Positions 30,983 through 39,821 of a DNA stretch of 64,000 nucleotides are shown in pieces (the first letter of the stretch is position 1; each line of letters starts with the position of its first letter). Made by a program: the position numbers and the translations under genes. Where the stretch lies: contig CP070758.1 in the NCBI GenBank assembly GCA_020348925.1, positions 3,851,601 to 3,915,600 on the forward strand, given 5' to 3'. Under the pieces are notes generated by a model. It had not been told where the DNA came from, ran no database searches, and was given only the letters and a program-made list of their open reading frames with translations. This DNA comes from Gemmatimonadota bacterium. Its GTDB lineage: Bacteria > JBHIER01 > G020348925.

Positions 30983-31780
30983 TTACTCTTCCTCCTTATT
31001 CTGAAGATCCAACATGAGCCGCTGAATGTGAAGCGCCTTTCCCGTCTGGGCCTCCACCGTAATCACGACTCCGCAGAATTTCAAATTTCCATCGGCTGGG
31101 CTGAATCGCGCCGGCATCTGGGTGAGAAATCGATTCAATACAACGTCTGTCTGAATGCCGATAATAGAATCGTGCGGTCCCGTCATGCCGACATCCGTGA
31201 TGTACGCCGTTCCCCCGGGGAGAATACGCTCGTCAGCGGTCTGCACGTGCGTGTGTGTGCCGATCACGGCGCTGACCTTTCCATCGAGGTACCAGCCCAT
31301 GGCCATCTTTTCCGATGTGGCCTCCGCGTGAAAATCAACGAAGACGATCCGCGTCACTTGATGCAGTTCTTCGACATGCTTCACGGCGACACGAAAAGGA
31401 CAGTCGAGTTCCCGCATAAAAACCCTTCCCTGCAAATTGAGCACGCCGACCGGGAATCCATTGCCAAGATGAAAAATGAGCGATCCGGAGCCTATGGTCC
31501 CAGGGGGATAATTGGCTGGGCGGAGTATCGCAGAACTGTTTTGCATGAAGGGCAGTATCTCCTTGCGATCCCACACATGATTCCCCGAGGTAAGAATATC
31601 GATACCATAAGTGAAGAGTGCCTGGGCGACTTTGACCGTAATCCCCTTTCCCGCCGACGCATTTTCGCAATTTGCCACACACACATCGACAGCAAACTCC
31701 CTGCGGAGGGCGGGAACCATCTCGGCGACAACGCGACGCCCAGGTTTTCCGACGATATCAGCAATGAAAAGACAGTTCAC
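30983..31780 (-). CDS. ymdB: TIGR00282-type metallophosphoesterase (YmdB)
   Basis: About 265 residues from a GTG at 31780 giving VNCLFIADIVGKPGRR, the usual family N-terminus; a TTG at 31807 with GGGAGA upstream is an alternative that overlaps rny. Metal-binding motifs of calcineurin-like phosphoesterases are clear: F.ADI.GK, NCENAS.GKG, SGNHVWDRKEI, VDFHAEATSEK and IGTHTHVQTAD. The family hydrolyses cyclic nucleotides in some bacteria and is usually next to rny, as here, suggesting a shared RNA or signalling role. Confidence 0.92.
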   Translation of the reverse strand: MNCLFIADIVGKPGRRVVAEMVPALRREFAVDVCVANCENASAGKGITVKVAQALFTYGIDILTSGNHVWDRKEILPFMQNSSAILRPANYPPGTIGSGSLIFHLGNGFPVGVLNLQGRVFMRELDCPFRVAVKHVEELHQVTRIVFVDFHAEATSEKMAMGWYLDGKVSAVIGTHTHVQTADERILPGGTAYITDVGMTGPHDSIIGIQTDVVLNRFLTQMPARFSPADGNLKFCGVVITVEAQTGKALHIQRLMLDLQNKEEE

Positions 31781-31790
31781 GGTACCCGTG

Positions 31791-33356
31791 TTACTTGGCG
31801 TATTCAACGGCGCGGGTCTCCCGTATTACTGTGACCTTGATTTGTCCCGGGTATTCCATTTCCGATTGGATTTTCCCAGCGATATCCTCCGCCAATTGAG
31901 CTGCTTGGGCGTCATCAAGCTTGTCATGCTGAACCATGACACGGATCTCCCGCCCAGCTTGAATGGCGTAAGCTTTTTCAACACCGCTGAAGGAATCAGC
32001 AAGTTCCTCCAACTGCTCCAGACGTTTAATATAGGCTTCCAATGTCTCGCGCCTGGCTCCGGGCCGGGACCCTGAAATGGCATCCGCCGCACCGACCAAC
32101 ACGGCGATAAGCGATTCCGGTTCAGCGTCTTCATGGTGTGCCATAATTGCGTTGAGAATGATGGAATTCTCATTATATTTCTTTGCAATTTGAAAACCTA
32201 TACTGGTGTGTGTCCCCTCAACATTATGATCCAAGGCTTTTCCGATATCGTGGAGGAGCCCGGCTCGCTTCGCGACATTCACATCCAACTCAAGTTCCGC
32301 CGCCATGAGGCCTGCAAGGTAGGCAACTTCTTTGCTGTGTTGTAAAACATTTTGCCCGTAGCTCGTTCGGTACTTCAACCTTCCTAAGAGTCTCACAAGG
32401 TCGGTGTGGAGTCCGTGGATGCCGACATCGTAGCAGGTCTGCTCTCCGGCCTCAAAAATATCTTCTTCGACCTCCTGTTTCGCCTTCGTTACAATTTCCT
32501 CAATGCGTCCAGGATGGATACGCCCATCGATGATCAATTTTTCCAAGGCGATCCGTGCGGCCTCGCGTCGAATCGGATCAAACCCGGAAAGAATGACAGC
32601 CTCAGGGGTATCATCAACGATCACATCGATCCCCGTTGCTATTTCGAAAGAACGGATATTTCGCCCTTCACGGCCGATGATACGACCTTTCATCTCATCG
32701 TTCGGCAATGAGACGACCGACACAGTCGTCTCGACCGTATGCTCGGCGGCACATCGTTGAATCGCAGAACTGATAACTTCCTTCGCCTCTTTCATCGCCG
32801 TCTGTTGCGCTCGATCTTTAATCTCTTTAATCATCTGGGCCGCTTCTTGCTTGGCTTTCGACTCCAGATTCGCCATAAGAAGTTTTTTGGCTTCCTGGGT
32901 CGTAAGTCCGGCAATGCGTTCCAATTTCACGTTCTGTTCCCGAATAAGTCGTGACAGTTGTTCATCCTTGGCTCGCAGCGCTTTCTCCTTCTGATGCAAC
33001 GAGTGCTCTTTGTCCTTTGTCTCGCGCTCCTTTTTACTTAAAATGTCGACCTTGCGATCAAGATTCATCTCCCGTTCTGCCGTCTTCTTCTCCATCCGCT
33101 GTATTTCTAACTGTCGAGCCTGTGTCTCCTTTTCAAATCGTACCTTGGCCTTGTACCATTCATCCTTGGCTTCCAACATGGCGGCCTTTTTCTGGGTCTC
33201 CGCCTCTTTCTGCGCATCGGCAATGATCTTCTCAGCAAATTTTTCGGCATTCACAATCTTGCTTTGACCGATCTTGTAACTGGCAATCCAGCCGGCGAAA
33301 AAGAAAAGAAGAGCCCCAAGACCTGCAAAGATAATCAAAAAGTAATTTATATCCAT
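31791..33356 (-). CDS. rny: ribonuclease Y
   Basis: A 521-residue membrane-anchored endoribonuclease that starts mRNA decay. One N-terminal membrane helix ([19 protein letters not shown]) is followed by a long charged coiled coil to about residue 200, a KH domain ([20 protein letters not shown]), and an HD domain with [17 protein letters not shown] and [12 protein letters not shown]. Length and order are typical. It leads into ymdB and lies downstream of rarA on the same strand. Confidence 0.97.
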   Translation of the reverse strand: MDINYFLIIFAGLGALLFFFAGWIASYKIGQSKIVNAEKFAEKIIADAQKEAETQKKAAMLEAKDEWYKAKVRFEKETQARQLEIQRMEKKTAEREMNLDRKVDILSKKERETKDKEHSLHQKEKALRAKDEQLSRLIREQNVKLERIAGLTTQEAKKLLMANLESKAKQEAAQMIKEIKDRAQQTAMKEAKEVISSAIQRCAAEHTVETTVSVVSLPNDEMKGRIIGREGRNIRSFEIATGIDVIVDDTPEAVILSGFDPIRREAARIALEKLIIDGRIHPGRIEEIVTKAKQEVEEDIFEAGEQTCYDVGIHGLHTDLVRLLGRLKYRTSYGQNVLQHSKEVAYLAGLMAAELELDVNVAKRAGLLHDIGKALDHNVEGTHTSIGFQIAKKYNENSIILNAIMAHHEDAEPESLIAVLVGAADAISGSRPGARRETLEAYIKRLEQLEELADSFSGVEKAYAIQAGREIRVMVQHDKLDDAQAAQLAEDIAGKIQSEMEYPGQIKVTVIRETRAVEYAK

Positions 33357-33392
33357 TTCAGATTCCTCCTCAACATCCTAAAAGTAAGTTAT

Positions 33393-34739
33393 CTATTCTC
33401 TAAGATTGGCCTCGCTTAGATTCCGCAATTTCTCCAAATGTCTCTTTATAATCCTTTCATACCCACGATCCGAGGGTGTATAGTACTTCCGCTGCTTGGG
33501 GAGATACTCCTGTTTGATGTATCCGTGTTCGTAAGAGTGGGGATACAGATATCCCTGGCCGCGGTCCAGTTGCTTCGCCCCCGGATATTGGGCATCTTTC
33601 AGATGCACCGGGACGTCCATCATCTGGCCCTCACGGATGTCCTCTAACGCCAATGAAATTGCACTGGAACACGCATTGCTCTTGGGCGCTGTTGCTACAT
33701 AGACGGCGGCTTGGGCCAGAGGAATTTGCGCTTCAGGCATCCCCAGGTATTGAGCTGCCGTAAAGGCAGCTGAGGCCACTCCAAGGGCTTGCGGATCAGC
33801 ATTGCCGACATCTTCGGAGGCACAGATAATGATACGCCGCGCAATGTAACGGGGATCTTCACCAGCAGTGATCATTCGCGCCATCCAATATAAGGCGGCA
33901 TCCGGATCCGAGCCGCGCATGCTCTTAATGAAAGCAGAAACAATATCGTAGTGACTGTCCCCATTCCGATCATGCCGAAATACCCTCCCCGGCACGGATT
34001 CCTCCGCTCGAGTACGCGTGATCACAATTTTATCCTCACAGGCGGTCGTGCTGAACACTGCAACCTCAAGAGTATTGAGAAATCGCCTCGCATCACCTTC
34101 AGCATGATCGATCCAACATTGCACAGCCTCTTCCTCAATCTCGATATGGAGAGCCCCCAAGCCATTCTTTGTATCGGTGAGGGCTCTTTGAAGCAACTTT
34201 TTCAAAGCCTCCTTCGACAGAACCCTCAATTCGAAAACATGCGACCGCGAAATCAGGGGCGATACGATGTAGAAAAATGGATTTTCAACTGTCGTACCGA
34301 TCAAAATAATGTGACCGTCTTCAACATCGGGCAGAAGAACTTCCTGTTGCGCTTTATTAAAGCGGTGGATTTCATCGATGAAAAGCATCGTTTTTTGTCC
34401 GGTTTGATGGAGCCTCATCTTGGCTCGGCCAACGACTTGGCGAATCTCGGACACACCAGATGAGACAGCATTCACCCTTTCAAAGCATGACTTCGTTGTC
34501 TCAGCGATAATATGGGCCAGTGATGTTTTTCCCGTACCGGGGGGACCATACAGGATGATGGACGTGAAACGGTCTGATTCGATCATCCTGCGCAGGAGAG
34601 ATCCTTCCTGCAGAAGATGATCCTGTCCAACGAACTCATCGATGGAGGTCGGCCTCATACGTCTCGCCAATGGAGCGGTCTTCAATGCGCCTCCGTTTTT
34701 TTCCTCTCCAAAAAGATCTGTATCATTATCCGATTTCAT
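33393..34739 (-). CDS. rarA: replication-associated recombination protein A (RarA/MgsA)
   Basis: A 448-residue AAA+ ATPase acting at stalled replication forks. Visible: RPTSIDEFVGQDHLL, Walker A YGPPGTGKTSLAHIIAETT, Walker B LFIDEIHRFNKAQQ, sensor segment LIGTTVENPFF, and the C-terminal half with GSDPDAALYWMARMI..GEDPRYIARR and YPHSYEHGYIKQEYLP, which are hallmarks of RarA. Length is normal. It follows a terminator at 34745-34779 and precedes rny. Confidence 0.95.
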   Translation of the reverse strand: MKSDNDTDLFGEEKNGGALKTAPLARRMRPTSIDEFVGQDHLLQEGSLLRRMIESDRFTSIILYGPPGTGKTSLAHIIAETTKSCFERVNAVSSGVSEIRQVVGRAKMRLHQTGQKTMLFIDEIHRFNKAQQEVLLPDVEDGHIILIGTTVENPFFYIVSPLISRSHVFELRVLSKEALKKLLQRALTDTKNGLGALHIEIEEEAVQCWIDHAEGDARRFLNTLEVAVFSTTACEDKIVITRTRAEESVPGRVFRHDRNGDSHYDIVSAFIKSMRGSDPDAALYWMARMITAGEDPRYIARRIIICASEDVGNADPQALGVASAAFTAAQYLGMPEAQIPLAQAAVYVATAPKSNACSSAISLALEDIREGQMMDVPVHLKDAQYPGAKQLDRGQGYLYPHSYEHGYIKQEYLPKQRKYYTPSDRGYERIIKRHLEKLRNLSEANLRE

Positions 34740-34744
34740 TTTTC

Positions 34745-34779
34745 AAAAAAAACCCCACCTGACGCTGCGACAATCGGGG
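34745..34779 (-). terminator. intrinsic terminator between zapA and rarA
   Basis: Minus strand: CCCC (34779-34776), an imperfect inner stem, GGGG (34756-34753), then eight T (34752-34745). It sits in the 185-base gap after zapA. The upstream part of the gap has a TATAAT-like box (34891-34886) but no good -35, so a small RNA ending here (zapA is often followed by 6S RNA) is possible but not shown. Confidence 0.65.
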
Positions 34780-34925
34780 GAAAAGCGTGCACTCAAACTG
34801 ACGAGGCTCTTCCCTCGCGTCGACACCACGAACGAGTAGGGATAAAAAGAAACGGAATAAAGATGTTCAGATGTTACCAGAATACATTATATATGATCGT
34901 CCAAATTTTCCCTCCTGCCAACACA

Positions 34926-35228
34926 TCACGGTGCATCTTCCATCAGCTCTCTTCCCAACCATCCCGAAATTTCTGCTGCTTTCTCTTCCATCTCCGCGAG
35001 CGTCTTTTCTCGCTCGGCTCTCTCTTTGAAAAGCTCATCGGTGATATTCATAGCAGCCAAAATGGCCACCTTCGTCGTCGAAGGGAGAGATAAATGTCTC
35101 GAGACCTCCCTCATTTTTTCGTCAACGTATCGCGCTACATTTTCAACATATTCTGGATCCGCTTCGCCTTTAATAGGGTAATCGGTTCCAAAAATACTCA
35201 CTTTTACGGGTCGGTCCTTCTCCGCCAT
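34926..35228 (-). CDS. zapA: cell division protein ZapA
   Basis: About 100 residues from ATG at 35228 (MAEKDRPVKVSIFGTDY), which has GAAGG five bases upstream; two more in-frame starts lie just before it. The N-terminal half is the small beta/alpha ZapA domain (VSIFGTDYPIKGEADPEYVENVARYVDEKMRE) and the rest a coiled coil (ELFKERAEREKTLAEMEEKAAEI). ZapA bundles FtsZ filaments at the division site. The preceding gene is a ZapB-like coiled coil, a sensible partner. Confidence 0.88.
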   Translation of the reverse strand: MAEKDRPVKVSIFGTDYPIKGEADPEYVENVARYVDEKMREVSRHLSLPSTTKVAILAAMNITDELFKERAEREKTLAEMEEKAAEISGWLGRELMEDAP

Positions 35229-35376
35229 AATTGCCTTCATCAAGTAAAAGAGCTGATTCGAAACATTGTGAAATTCACAGAATTATCTATGAAGTGGCAG
35301 TTCATTTCTCATATTCGTGGTGTCAGTAGTTTTCCCCCCAACCACGATACTGGAGATACTACTGGACACAAATCCA

Positions 35377-35646
35377 TTACACACTATCCAGCTTTGACAA
35401 CATCCCCTCTACCTTTTTCCGGATCTCCTCTTGATGTGCATTCGACAGTTCATTTTTTTTCTGAGTTTCCCGAAGCTCCTCATTTTCGATACGGAGCTTC
35501 TGGAGATTTCTCTCGTATTCCTCCAATTTCGCCAACAATTCCCTGTTTTGGTTCTGGAGTTCCTGGTTTTCCTCCCGAAATGTAGTCATGAGTTCGACTG
35601 CTTTGCTCACACGCTCCTCTAACTGCTCTAAACTCTGAAACTCCAT
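35377..35646 (-). CDS. ZapB-like coiled-coil cell division protein
   Basis: An 89-residue protein that is almost wholly coiled coil: EFQSLEQLEERVSKAVELM, then REENQELQNQNRELLAKLEEYERNL and LRIENEELRETQKKNEL. The size and heptad pattern fit ZapB-type proteins that link ZapA to other division factors. GAAAGGTGG precedes the ATG. It lies directly upstream of zapA on the same strand, about 150 bases away. Coiled coils attract false matches, so the name rests mainly on neighbourhood. Confidence 0.7.
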   Translation of the reverse strand: MEFQSLEQLEERVSKAVELMTTFREENQELQNQNRELLAKLEEYERNLQKLRIENEELRETQKKNELSNAHQEEIRKKVEGMLSKLDSV

Positions 35647-35711
35647 TGTTCCACCTTTCTCACCTTAATAAAATGACCGAAATATACTCATCTGTTTCCA
35701 TTGCGTTCCAC

Positions 35712-36071
35712 TTACTGTGATAGACCCTGCTTTACCGAGACAGCAATTTCAGAAAATGCTGCCGGATCGTTTACGGCCAATTCAGCCAAAACTTTCCTGT
35801 TGATTTCGATACCGGCCTTTGTTAATCCGTGCATAAAGACGCTATACGACATTCCGTTCAATCTCGCCGCGGCATTTATCCGGCTGATCCACAAACGCCG
35901 AAATTCCCTTTTCCGTATTCTTCTGTCTCTATAGGAATAGGCAAGTGCCCTCTGTACACTATGTTCGGCTACGCTGTATAATTTGCTTCTGGCGCCTCGA
36001 AATCCCTTTGCCATTTTTAGGATTTTCTTTCTCCGGCGTCTCGAAGCGACACTCGTTTTCACTCTGGGCAT
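35712..36071 (-). CDS. rplT: 50S ribosomal protein L20
   Basis: A 119-residue, strongly basic protein with the L20 pattern: [30 protein letters not shown] at the start, then [16 protein letters not shown] and [13 protein letters not shown]. It binds 23S rRNA early in large-subunit assembly and in many bacteria represses its own operon. It lies in the universal infC-rpmI-rplT order, 32 bases after rpmI. Confidence 0.98.
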   Translation of the reverse strand: MPRVKTSVASRRRRKKILKMAKGFRGARSKLYSVAEHSVQRALAYSYRDRRIRKREFRRLWISRINAAARLNGMSYSVFMHGLTKAGIEINRKVLAELAVNDPAAFSEIAVSVKQGLSQ

Positions 36072-36103
36072 TTCAAAGTCACTCCTTGCTCACGAATCTC
36101 CGG

Positions 36104-36295
36104 CTACGTGATCATCCTCTTCACTCTTTTCACGTCAGCTGAATCTATGAGATCTGATTTTCTTAAAGTTCTTTTACGCTTTGAAGTCTTTTTTGATAAA
36201 ATATGACTCGCGTACGCTCTTTTTCTTTTCACCTTTCCGGTTCCAGTCTTTACAAAGCGTTTTTTTGCGCCACGATTGGACCTAATCTTCGGCAT
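36104..36295 (-). CDS. rpmI: 50S ribosomal protein L35
   Basis: A 63-residue basic protein, MPKIRSNRGAKKRFVKTGTGKVKRKRA with KTSKRKRTLRK further on, typical of L35. It is the middle gene of the infC-rpmI-rplT operon and starts about 23 bases after infC. Confidence 0.97.
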   Translation of the reverse strand: MPKIRSNRGAKKRFVKTGTGKVKRKRAYASHILSKKTSKRKRTLRKSDLIDSADVKRVKRMIT

Positions 36296-36318
36296 AGTTC
36301 TCCTTTTGGGTCAAAGTT

Positions 36319-36825
36319 CTATTTCGGGCCAAGAATCATGACCATATTCCGTCCTTCAAATTTTGTTTCCCGTTCGATTGTGGCAATATCACTGAGTTCA
36401 TCGGCCATTCGTTCGAGGATTTTCTCTCCGAATTGAACATGGGTCATCTCTCGACCCCGAAATCGAACTGTCAGTTTCACTTTATTTCCACTGCTAAGAA
36501 ATTCTCGGGCATGTTTCAACTTGAATCGAAAATCGTGATCCTCTATCTTGGGTCTGACTTTCAATTCTTTAATATGAGTAACATGCTGTTTCTTCCGAGC
36601 TTCTTTTGCACGCTTACTCTGCTTGTAACGGTATTTCCCGTAGTCGATGATGCGACAAACGGGAGGTTTTGAATCAGGGGCAACTTCAACAAGATCGAGC
36701 TCCTCCTGCTGGGCCAGAAGCAATGCTTCTGCTTTACTCATGATGCCTATCTGTTTCCCTTCGGAGCTGATGACGCGAACTTGTGCTGCCTGGATTTGGT
36801 TGTTTATTCGAACTCCTTCTCTAAT
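36319..36825 (-). CDS. infC: translation initiation factor IF-3 (ATT start)
   Basis: About 168 residues. The N-domain (IREGVRINNQIQAAQVRVIS, GKQIGIMSKAEALLLAQQ) only appears when the frame is extended 28 codons upstream of the first ATG (36741). I place the start at ATT (36825-36823), nine bases after AGGAGG, because infC genes characteristically use rare starts (ATT, ATA) that IF-3 itself discriminates against, giving autoregulation. The C-domain (IKELKVRPKIEDHDFRFKLKHAREFL ... GREMTHVQFGEKIL) is normal. No thrS precedes it. Confidence 0.93.
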   Translation of the reverse strand: MREGVRINNQIQAAQVRVISSEGKQIGIMSKAEALLLAQQEELDLVEVAPDSKPPVCRIIDYGKYRYKQSKRAKEARKKQHVTHIKELKVRPKIEDHDFRFKLKHAREFLSSGNKVKLTVRFRGREMTHVQFGEKILERMADELSDIATIERETKFEGRNMVMILGPK

Positions 36826-37021
36826 ATATACTCACCTCCTCACAACTTGAAAGTTTCAACTTCATGTCCTCTGTACGATACATGCACAAAACATATCGGT
36901 TACTCAGAACGATAGGAACGCAGCACTGAGAACGCGGAGAGGAAAACACCCCGCTTGAAGGTACAGAGCATCCTTGGAATCTTGGTCAAGCCGCACATCG
37001 TTTCAATCGAAAACATAGGCC

Positions 37022-37273
37022 TCACTCATGTTCTGAAGGGGGCGATTCGAGAATTTCCAACACAACGTTTTTCCCCTTTCGCTTTCCTACGGCAGATAAG
37101 AGCGTTCTCATCGATTTGGCATTTTTTCCGTTTTTGCCTATGACCCTCCCCATGTCCGATTTCGCCACGGAGAGCTCCAAAATCGTAACCCCCTCCCCTT
37201 CGACGATGCGCACATCAACATCTTCGGGATAATCAACAATTGCCTCGGTTATCCGTTCGATCAACTCCTTCAT
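37022..37273 (-). CDS. khpA: KH-domain RNA-binding protein KhpA
   Basis: An 83-residue protein consisting of one KH domain, with the GxxG loop in SDMGRVIGKNGKNAKSMRTLLSAV. It matches KhpA, a small RNA chaperone that in many bacteria pairs with KhpB and affects cell growth and division. It is commonly found between rpsP and rimM; here it stands alone between the infC operon and a tRNA cluster. The 195 bases to infC show no clear element beyond the infC leader. Confidence 0.93.
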   Translation of the reverse strand: MKELIERITEAIVDYPEDVDVRIVEGEGVTILELSVAKSDMGRVIGKNGKNAKSMRTLLSAVGKRKGKNVVLEILESPPSEHE

Positions 37274-37397
37274 AGCACACAGCCTGATGAGAGGGTATTG
37301 TCTCTATTCCCATAAGGGCTTTGAGCTACGTTTCGTCTCAGCGAAAAAATCTGTCCTTGAAACTCATGTCATATCGTCGAGAGCACGAAAGAAAGCA

Positions 37398-37474
37398 TGG
37401 TGGGCGATACTTGATTTGAACCAGTGACCTCTTGCATGTCAAGCAAGCACTCTAACCAACTGAGCTAATCGCCC
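37398..37474 (-). tRNA. tRNA-Val (GAC)
   Basis: A cloverleaf on the minus strand: acceptor GGGCGAT/ATCGCCC, D-arm GCTC..GAGT, anticodon stem CTTGC/GCAAG around loop TTGACAT giving anticodon GAC, and TTCAAAT in the T loop. CCA is encoded. It is last in the four-tRNA transcript. Confidence 0.93.
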
Positions 37475-37556
37475 CTATCACCCTGTTTCTCTTCCCGTCC
37501 AATTCGGAACAGCCAACCATCCCGTGCTCCACCTATGAAATACCGAATGCAAGCAT

Positions 37557-37645
37557 TGGTGCCGAGGGCCGGAATCGAACCGGCACGTTCACAACGGAAC
37601 GAGGGATTTTAAGTCCCTTGCGTCTACCAATTCCGCCACCCCGGC
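37557..37645 (-). tRNA. tRNA-Leu (TAA)
   Basis: Minus strand, 89 bases with a long variable arm as expected of leucine tRNA. The acceptor starts GCCGGGG, the anticodon stem AGGGA/TCCCT holds loop CTTAAAA with anticodon TAA, and the T loop reads TTCGATT. CCA is encoded at 37559-37557. Confidence 0.94.
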
Positions 37646-37688
37646 ATATAAGAGCGCTTTTTCCCCAGAACCACTGGGAAAAAGCAAG

Positions 37689-37760
<72 letters not shown>

Positions 37761-37836
37761 TGGAGCGGGAAACGGGATTCGGACCCGCGACCCCCACCTT
37801 GGCAAGGTGGTGCTCTACCAGCTGAGCTATTCCCGC
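37761..37836 (-). tRNA. tRNA-Gly (GCC)
   Basis: Minus strand: acceptor GCGGGAA/TTCCCGC, anticodon stem CCACC/GGTGG around TTGCCAA giving anticodon GCC, T loop TTCGAAT, encoded CCA. It is the first tRNA after the promoter and directly abuts tRNA-Cys. Confidence 0.95.
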
Positions 37837-37849
37837 CTTCAAAAAATCA

Positions 37850-37878
37850 AATATACACTGCCCCCCTAAAGTTGTCAA
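37850..37878 (-). promoter_or_regulatory. promoter of the tRNA cluster
   Basis: Minus strand: TTGACA (37878-37873), 17-base spacer, TATATT (37855-37850). Predicted start near 37843, a few bases before tRNA-Gly. The spacer contains a GGGGGG run. Confidence 0.8.
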
Positions 37879-37900
37879 GTGTTTTTGGTAAAATTTCAGT

Positions 37901-38704
37901 TTAGTAAGCGAATATGCGAATTAAAGATACCAAGAGAACACCCAATCCAACGGTCCAACAGTAATATGAAAAAAGAGACAACTTTCTCCGTACAACCATC
38001 TTCAGGAGTATTCGAATTGCCCCATAACCGGTTACGGCGGATGTGAGCGTCCCCATCACGAACGGTAAGAGGAGGCTGCCACTCAGTTCCTTGAGTTCGA
38101 ATATCTGAAGCATCCCCGCTCCCGCGATCGCCGGAACGGAGAGCAAGAATGAAAAACGAGCGGCACATTCTCGCTCCAATCCCAGGAAAATTCCCGTGGA
38201 GATGGTGGAACCGGATCGAGACAGACCGGGGAAGATGGATAGGCCTTGGACGATACCAATACAGCATCCGTCTCTCTTTCGTATCTCACTTTGAGACTTC
38301 GAATTCGAGGTAATCCGATCCGACAGGAATAGAAGGCCCCCTGTCACCAGAAGCATGGAACCTGTTGGCAGCAGCGCCGCAAACTGCTTCTCAAAGAAGT
38401 CCCGGAAGATATATCCTATAAGGGCTGTCGGAAGAGTCCCCAGGCTGACGAGAACCAGTAAGCGAAAGTCCGGGCTGTCTCTCTCCCGTCGTACAAGCGA
38501 CCGACCCATACGGTACAGATCGCTTTTGAAAACGATGCACACGGACAGCAATGTTCCTATGTGGAGAAAGGTGTCAAACAGCACATCCGGGCCCTTGAAT
38601 CCGATGAGGTGTTGGAGGATAACAAGATGTCCCGAACTGCTGATCGGAAGAAATTCCGTCAGCCCTTGGACGATCCCCAACAAAACGGCGTGAACGAGTG
38701 ACAC
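37901..38704 (-). CDS. uppP: undecaprenyl-diphosphate phosphatase
   Basis: A 267-residue multi-pass membrane enzyme that recycles the lipid carrier for peptidoglycan and other polymers; it also confers bacitracin tolerance in family members. Both hallmark motifs are present: GIVQGLTEFLPISSSGHLVI near the N-terminus and IFPGLSRSGSTISTGIFLGL near the middle. About eight hydrophobic segments are visible. It follows the mannose-nucleotide genes on the same strand, linking sugar activation and lipid-carrier recycling. Confidence 0.95.
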   Translation of the reverse strand: MSLVHAVLLGIVQGLTEFLPISSSGHLVILQHLIGFKGPDVLFDTFLHIGTLLSVCIVFKSDLYRMGRSLVRRERDSPDFRLLVLVSLGTLPTALIGYIFRDFFEKQFAALLPTGSMLLVTGGLLFLSDRITSNSKSQSEIRKRDGCCIGIVQGLSIFPGLSRSGSTISTGIFLGLERECAARFSFLLSVPAIAGAGMLQIFELKELSGSLLLPFVMGTLTSAVTGYGAIRILLKMVVRRKLSLFSYYCWTVGLGVLLVSLIRIFAY

Positions 38705-38743
38705 GAATAAAAAAATAAAAGGAAAATGATCGGAACAGTTCTC

Positions 38744-39820
38744 TTACAGATACTCTCTTTGTCCCCTATCTTTGAGTTCTTCAACTATTGTCTTCACATC
38801 CTGGGCGCGATCCTTTGAGCACACCAAGAGAGCATCCCCTGTATCAACAACAACTATATTTTTGACACCGATCGCTGCGACCAGCTTCTCAGGTGCAACA
38901 AAAACTGAGTCGGCCGTTTCTATCCCTACAAAAAGTCCATGGACAACATTTCCTTCCGCATCCGTAGGATTCACTTCAGCCAGGGAAGCCCAACTTCCCA
39001 CATCACTCCACCCGAAATTGCCGGGAATGACAAGGACGTTCTCCGCTTTCTCCATAATACCATAATCGACGGATTCGGGTCGCAGGGATTCATACACGCC
39101 TTGGACTGTCTCACGTTCTTTCCCTTCACCAAGCGACTGCGAAATCCGTATCAATCCCTCATATAGTTGGGGCATATGTTGTTGCATCTTTTCAAGTATT
39201 GTTGAAACGCTCCACACGAACATGCCGCTGTTCCAAAAGTACTCACCGGATTCCGCGTACGACCTGGCCCGTTCGAGATCGGGTTTCTCGACGAACTGTT
39301 CGACGCTCCATATTGAAAGACCAGCCACCTCCTGCAACCGTTCTCCTCTCCGAATATATCCGTATCCGGTCTCAGGGCGCGTGGGGACGATACCCAGCGT
39401 GACAAGATTGGGACCCTCTGTGGCAACCCGAGCCGCCGCTTTCACAACGTTCAGAAAGCGTCTCTCATGTTCAACAGCATGATCGGCCGGCAGGACAACC
39501 ATAACACCCTGTGGATCCCGCTTCTGTATGGTCACTGCCGCCAATCCGATGCAGGGAGCAGTATTCCTGGCACACGGTTCAACAAGAACATTCTCCCCAG
39601 GTATGTTGGCCAGCTGCCGTCGCACTTCATCTTCAATCGCTTGCCCGATAACGACATAGACGTTCTCAGGAGGAATAAGCGGCTCGATCCGGGCCACCGT
39701 AGCTTGAATCATCGTATCAGTACCGATGATGTTTAACAATTGCTTCGGCATGTTCTCCCGGCTTTTCGGCCAGAACCGGGTCCCGCTCCCCCCGGCCATT
39801 AATACAGCGTACATCATCAC
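38744..39820 (-). CDS. manC: mannose-1-phosphate guanylyltransferase
   Basis: A 358-residue sugar nucleotidyltransferase making GDP-mannose. The N-terminal MAGGSGTRFWPKSRENMPKQLLNI is the pyrophosphorylase signature; VVLPADHAV, GYGYIRRG, FVEKPD and NSGMFVW follow. The C-terminal cupin/isomerase domain of bifunctional enzymes is absent, so it is the short monofunctional form. It starts one base after the phosphomannomutase gene, which supplies its substrate. Confidence 0.93.
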   Translation of the reverse strand: MMMYAVLMAGGSGTRFWPKSRENMPKQLLNIIGTDTMIQATVARIEPLIPPENVYVVIGQAIEDEVRRQLANIPGENVLVEPCARNTAPCIGLAAVTIQKRDPQGVMVVLPADHAVEHERRFLNVVKAAARVATEGPNLVTLGIVPTRPETGYGYIRRGERLQEVAGLSIWSVEQFVEKPDLERARSYAESGEYFWNSGMFVWSVSTILEKMQQHMPQLYEGLIRISQSLGEGKERETVQGVYESLRPESVDYGIMEKAENVLVIPGNFGWSDVGSWASLAEVNPTDAEGNVVHGLFVGIETADSVFVAPEKLVAAIGVKNIVVVDTGDALLVCSKDRAQDVKTIVEELKDRGQREYL

Positions 39821-39821
39821 C

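Noticed and set aside
34745..34925. Definite 6S RNA gene
   Set aside because: Position and size fit but I cannot recognise conserved 6S sequence or structure, so only the terminator is annotated.
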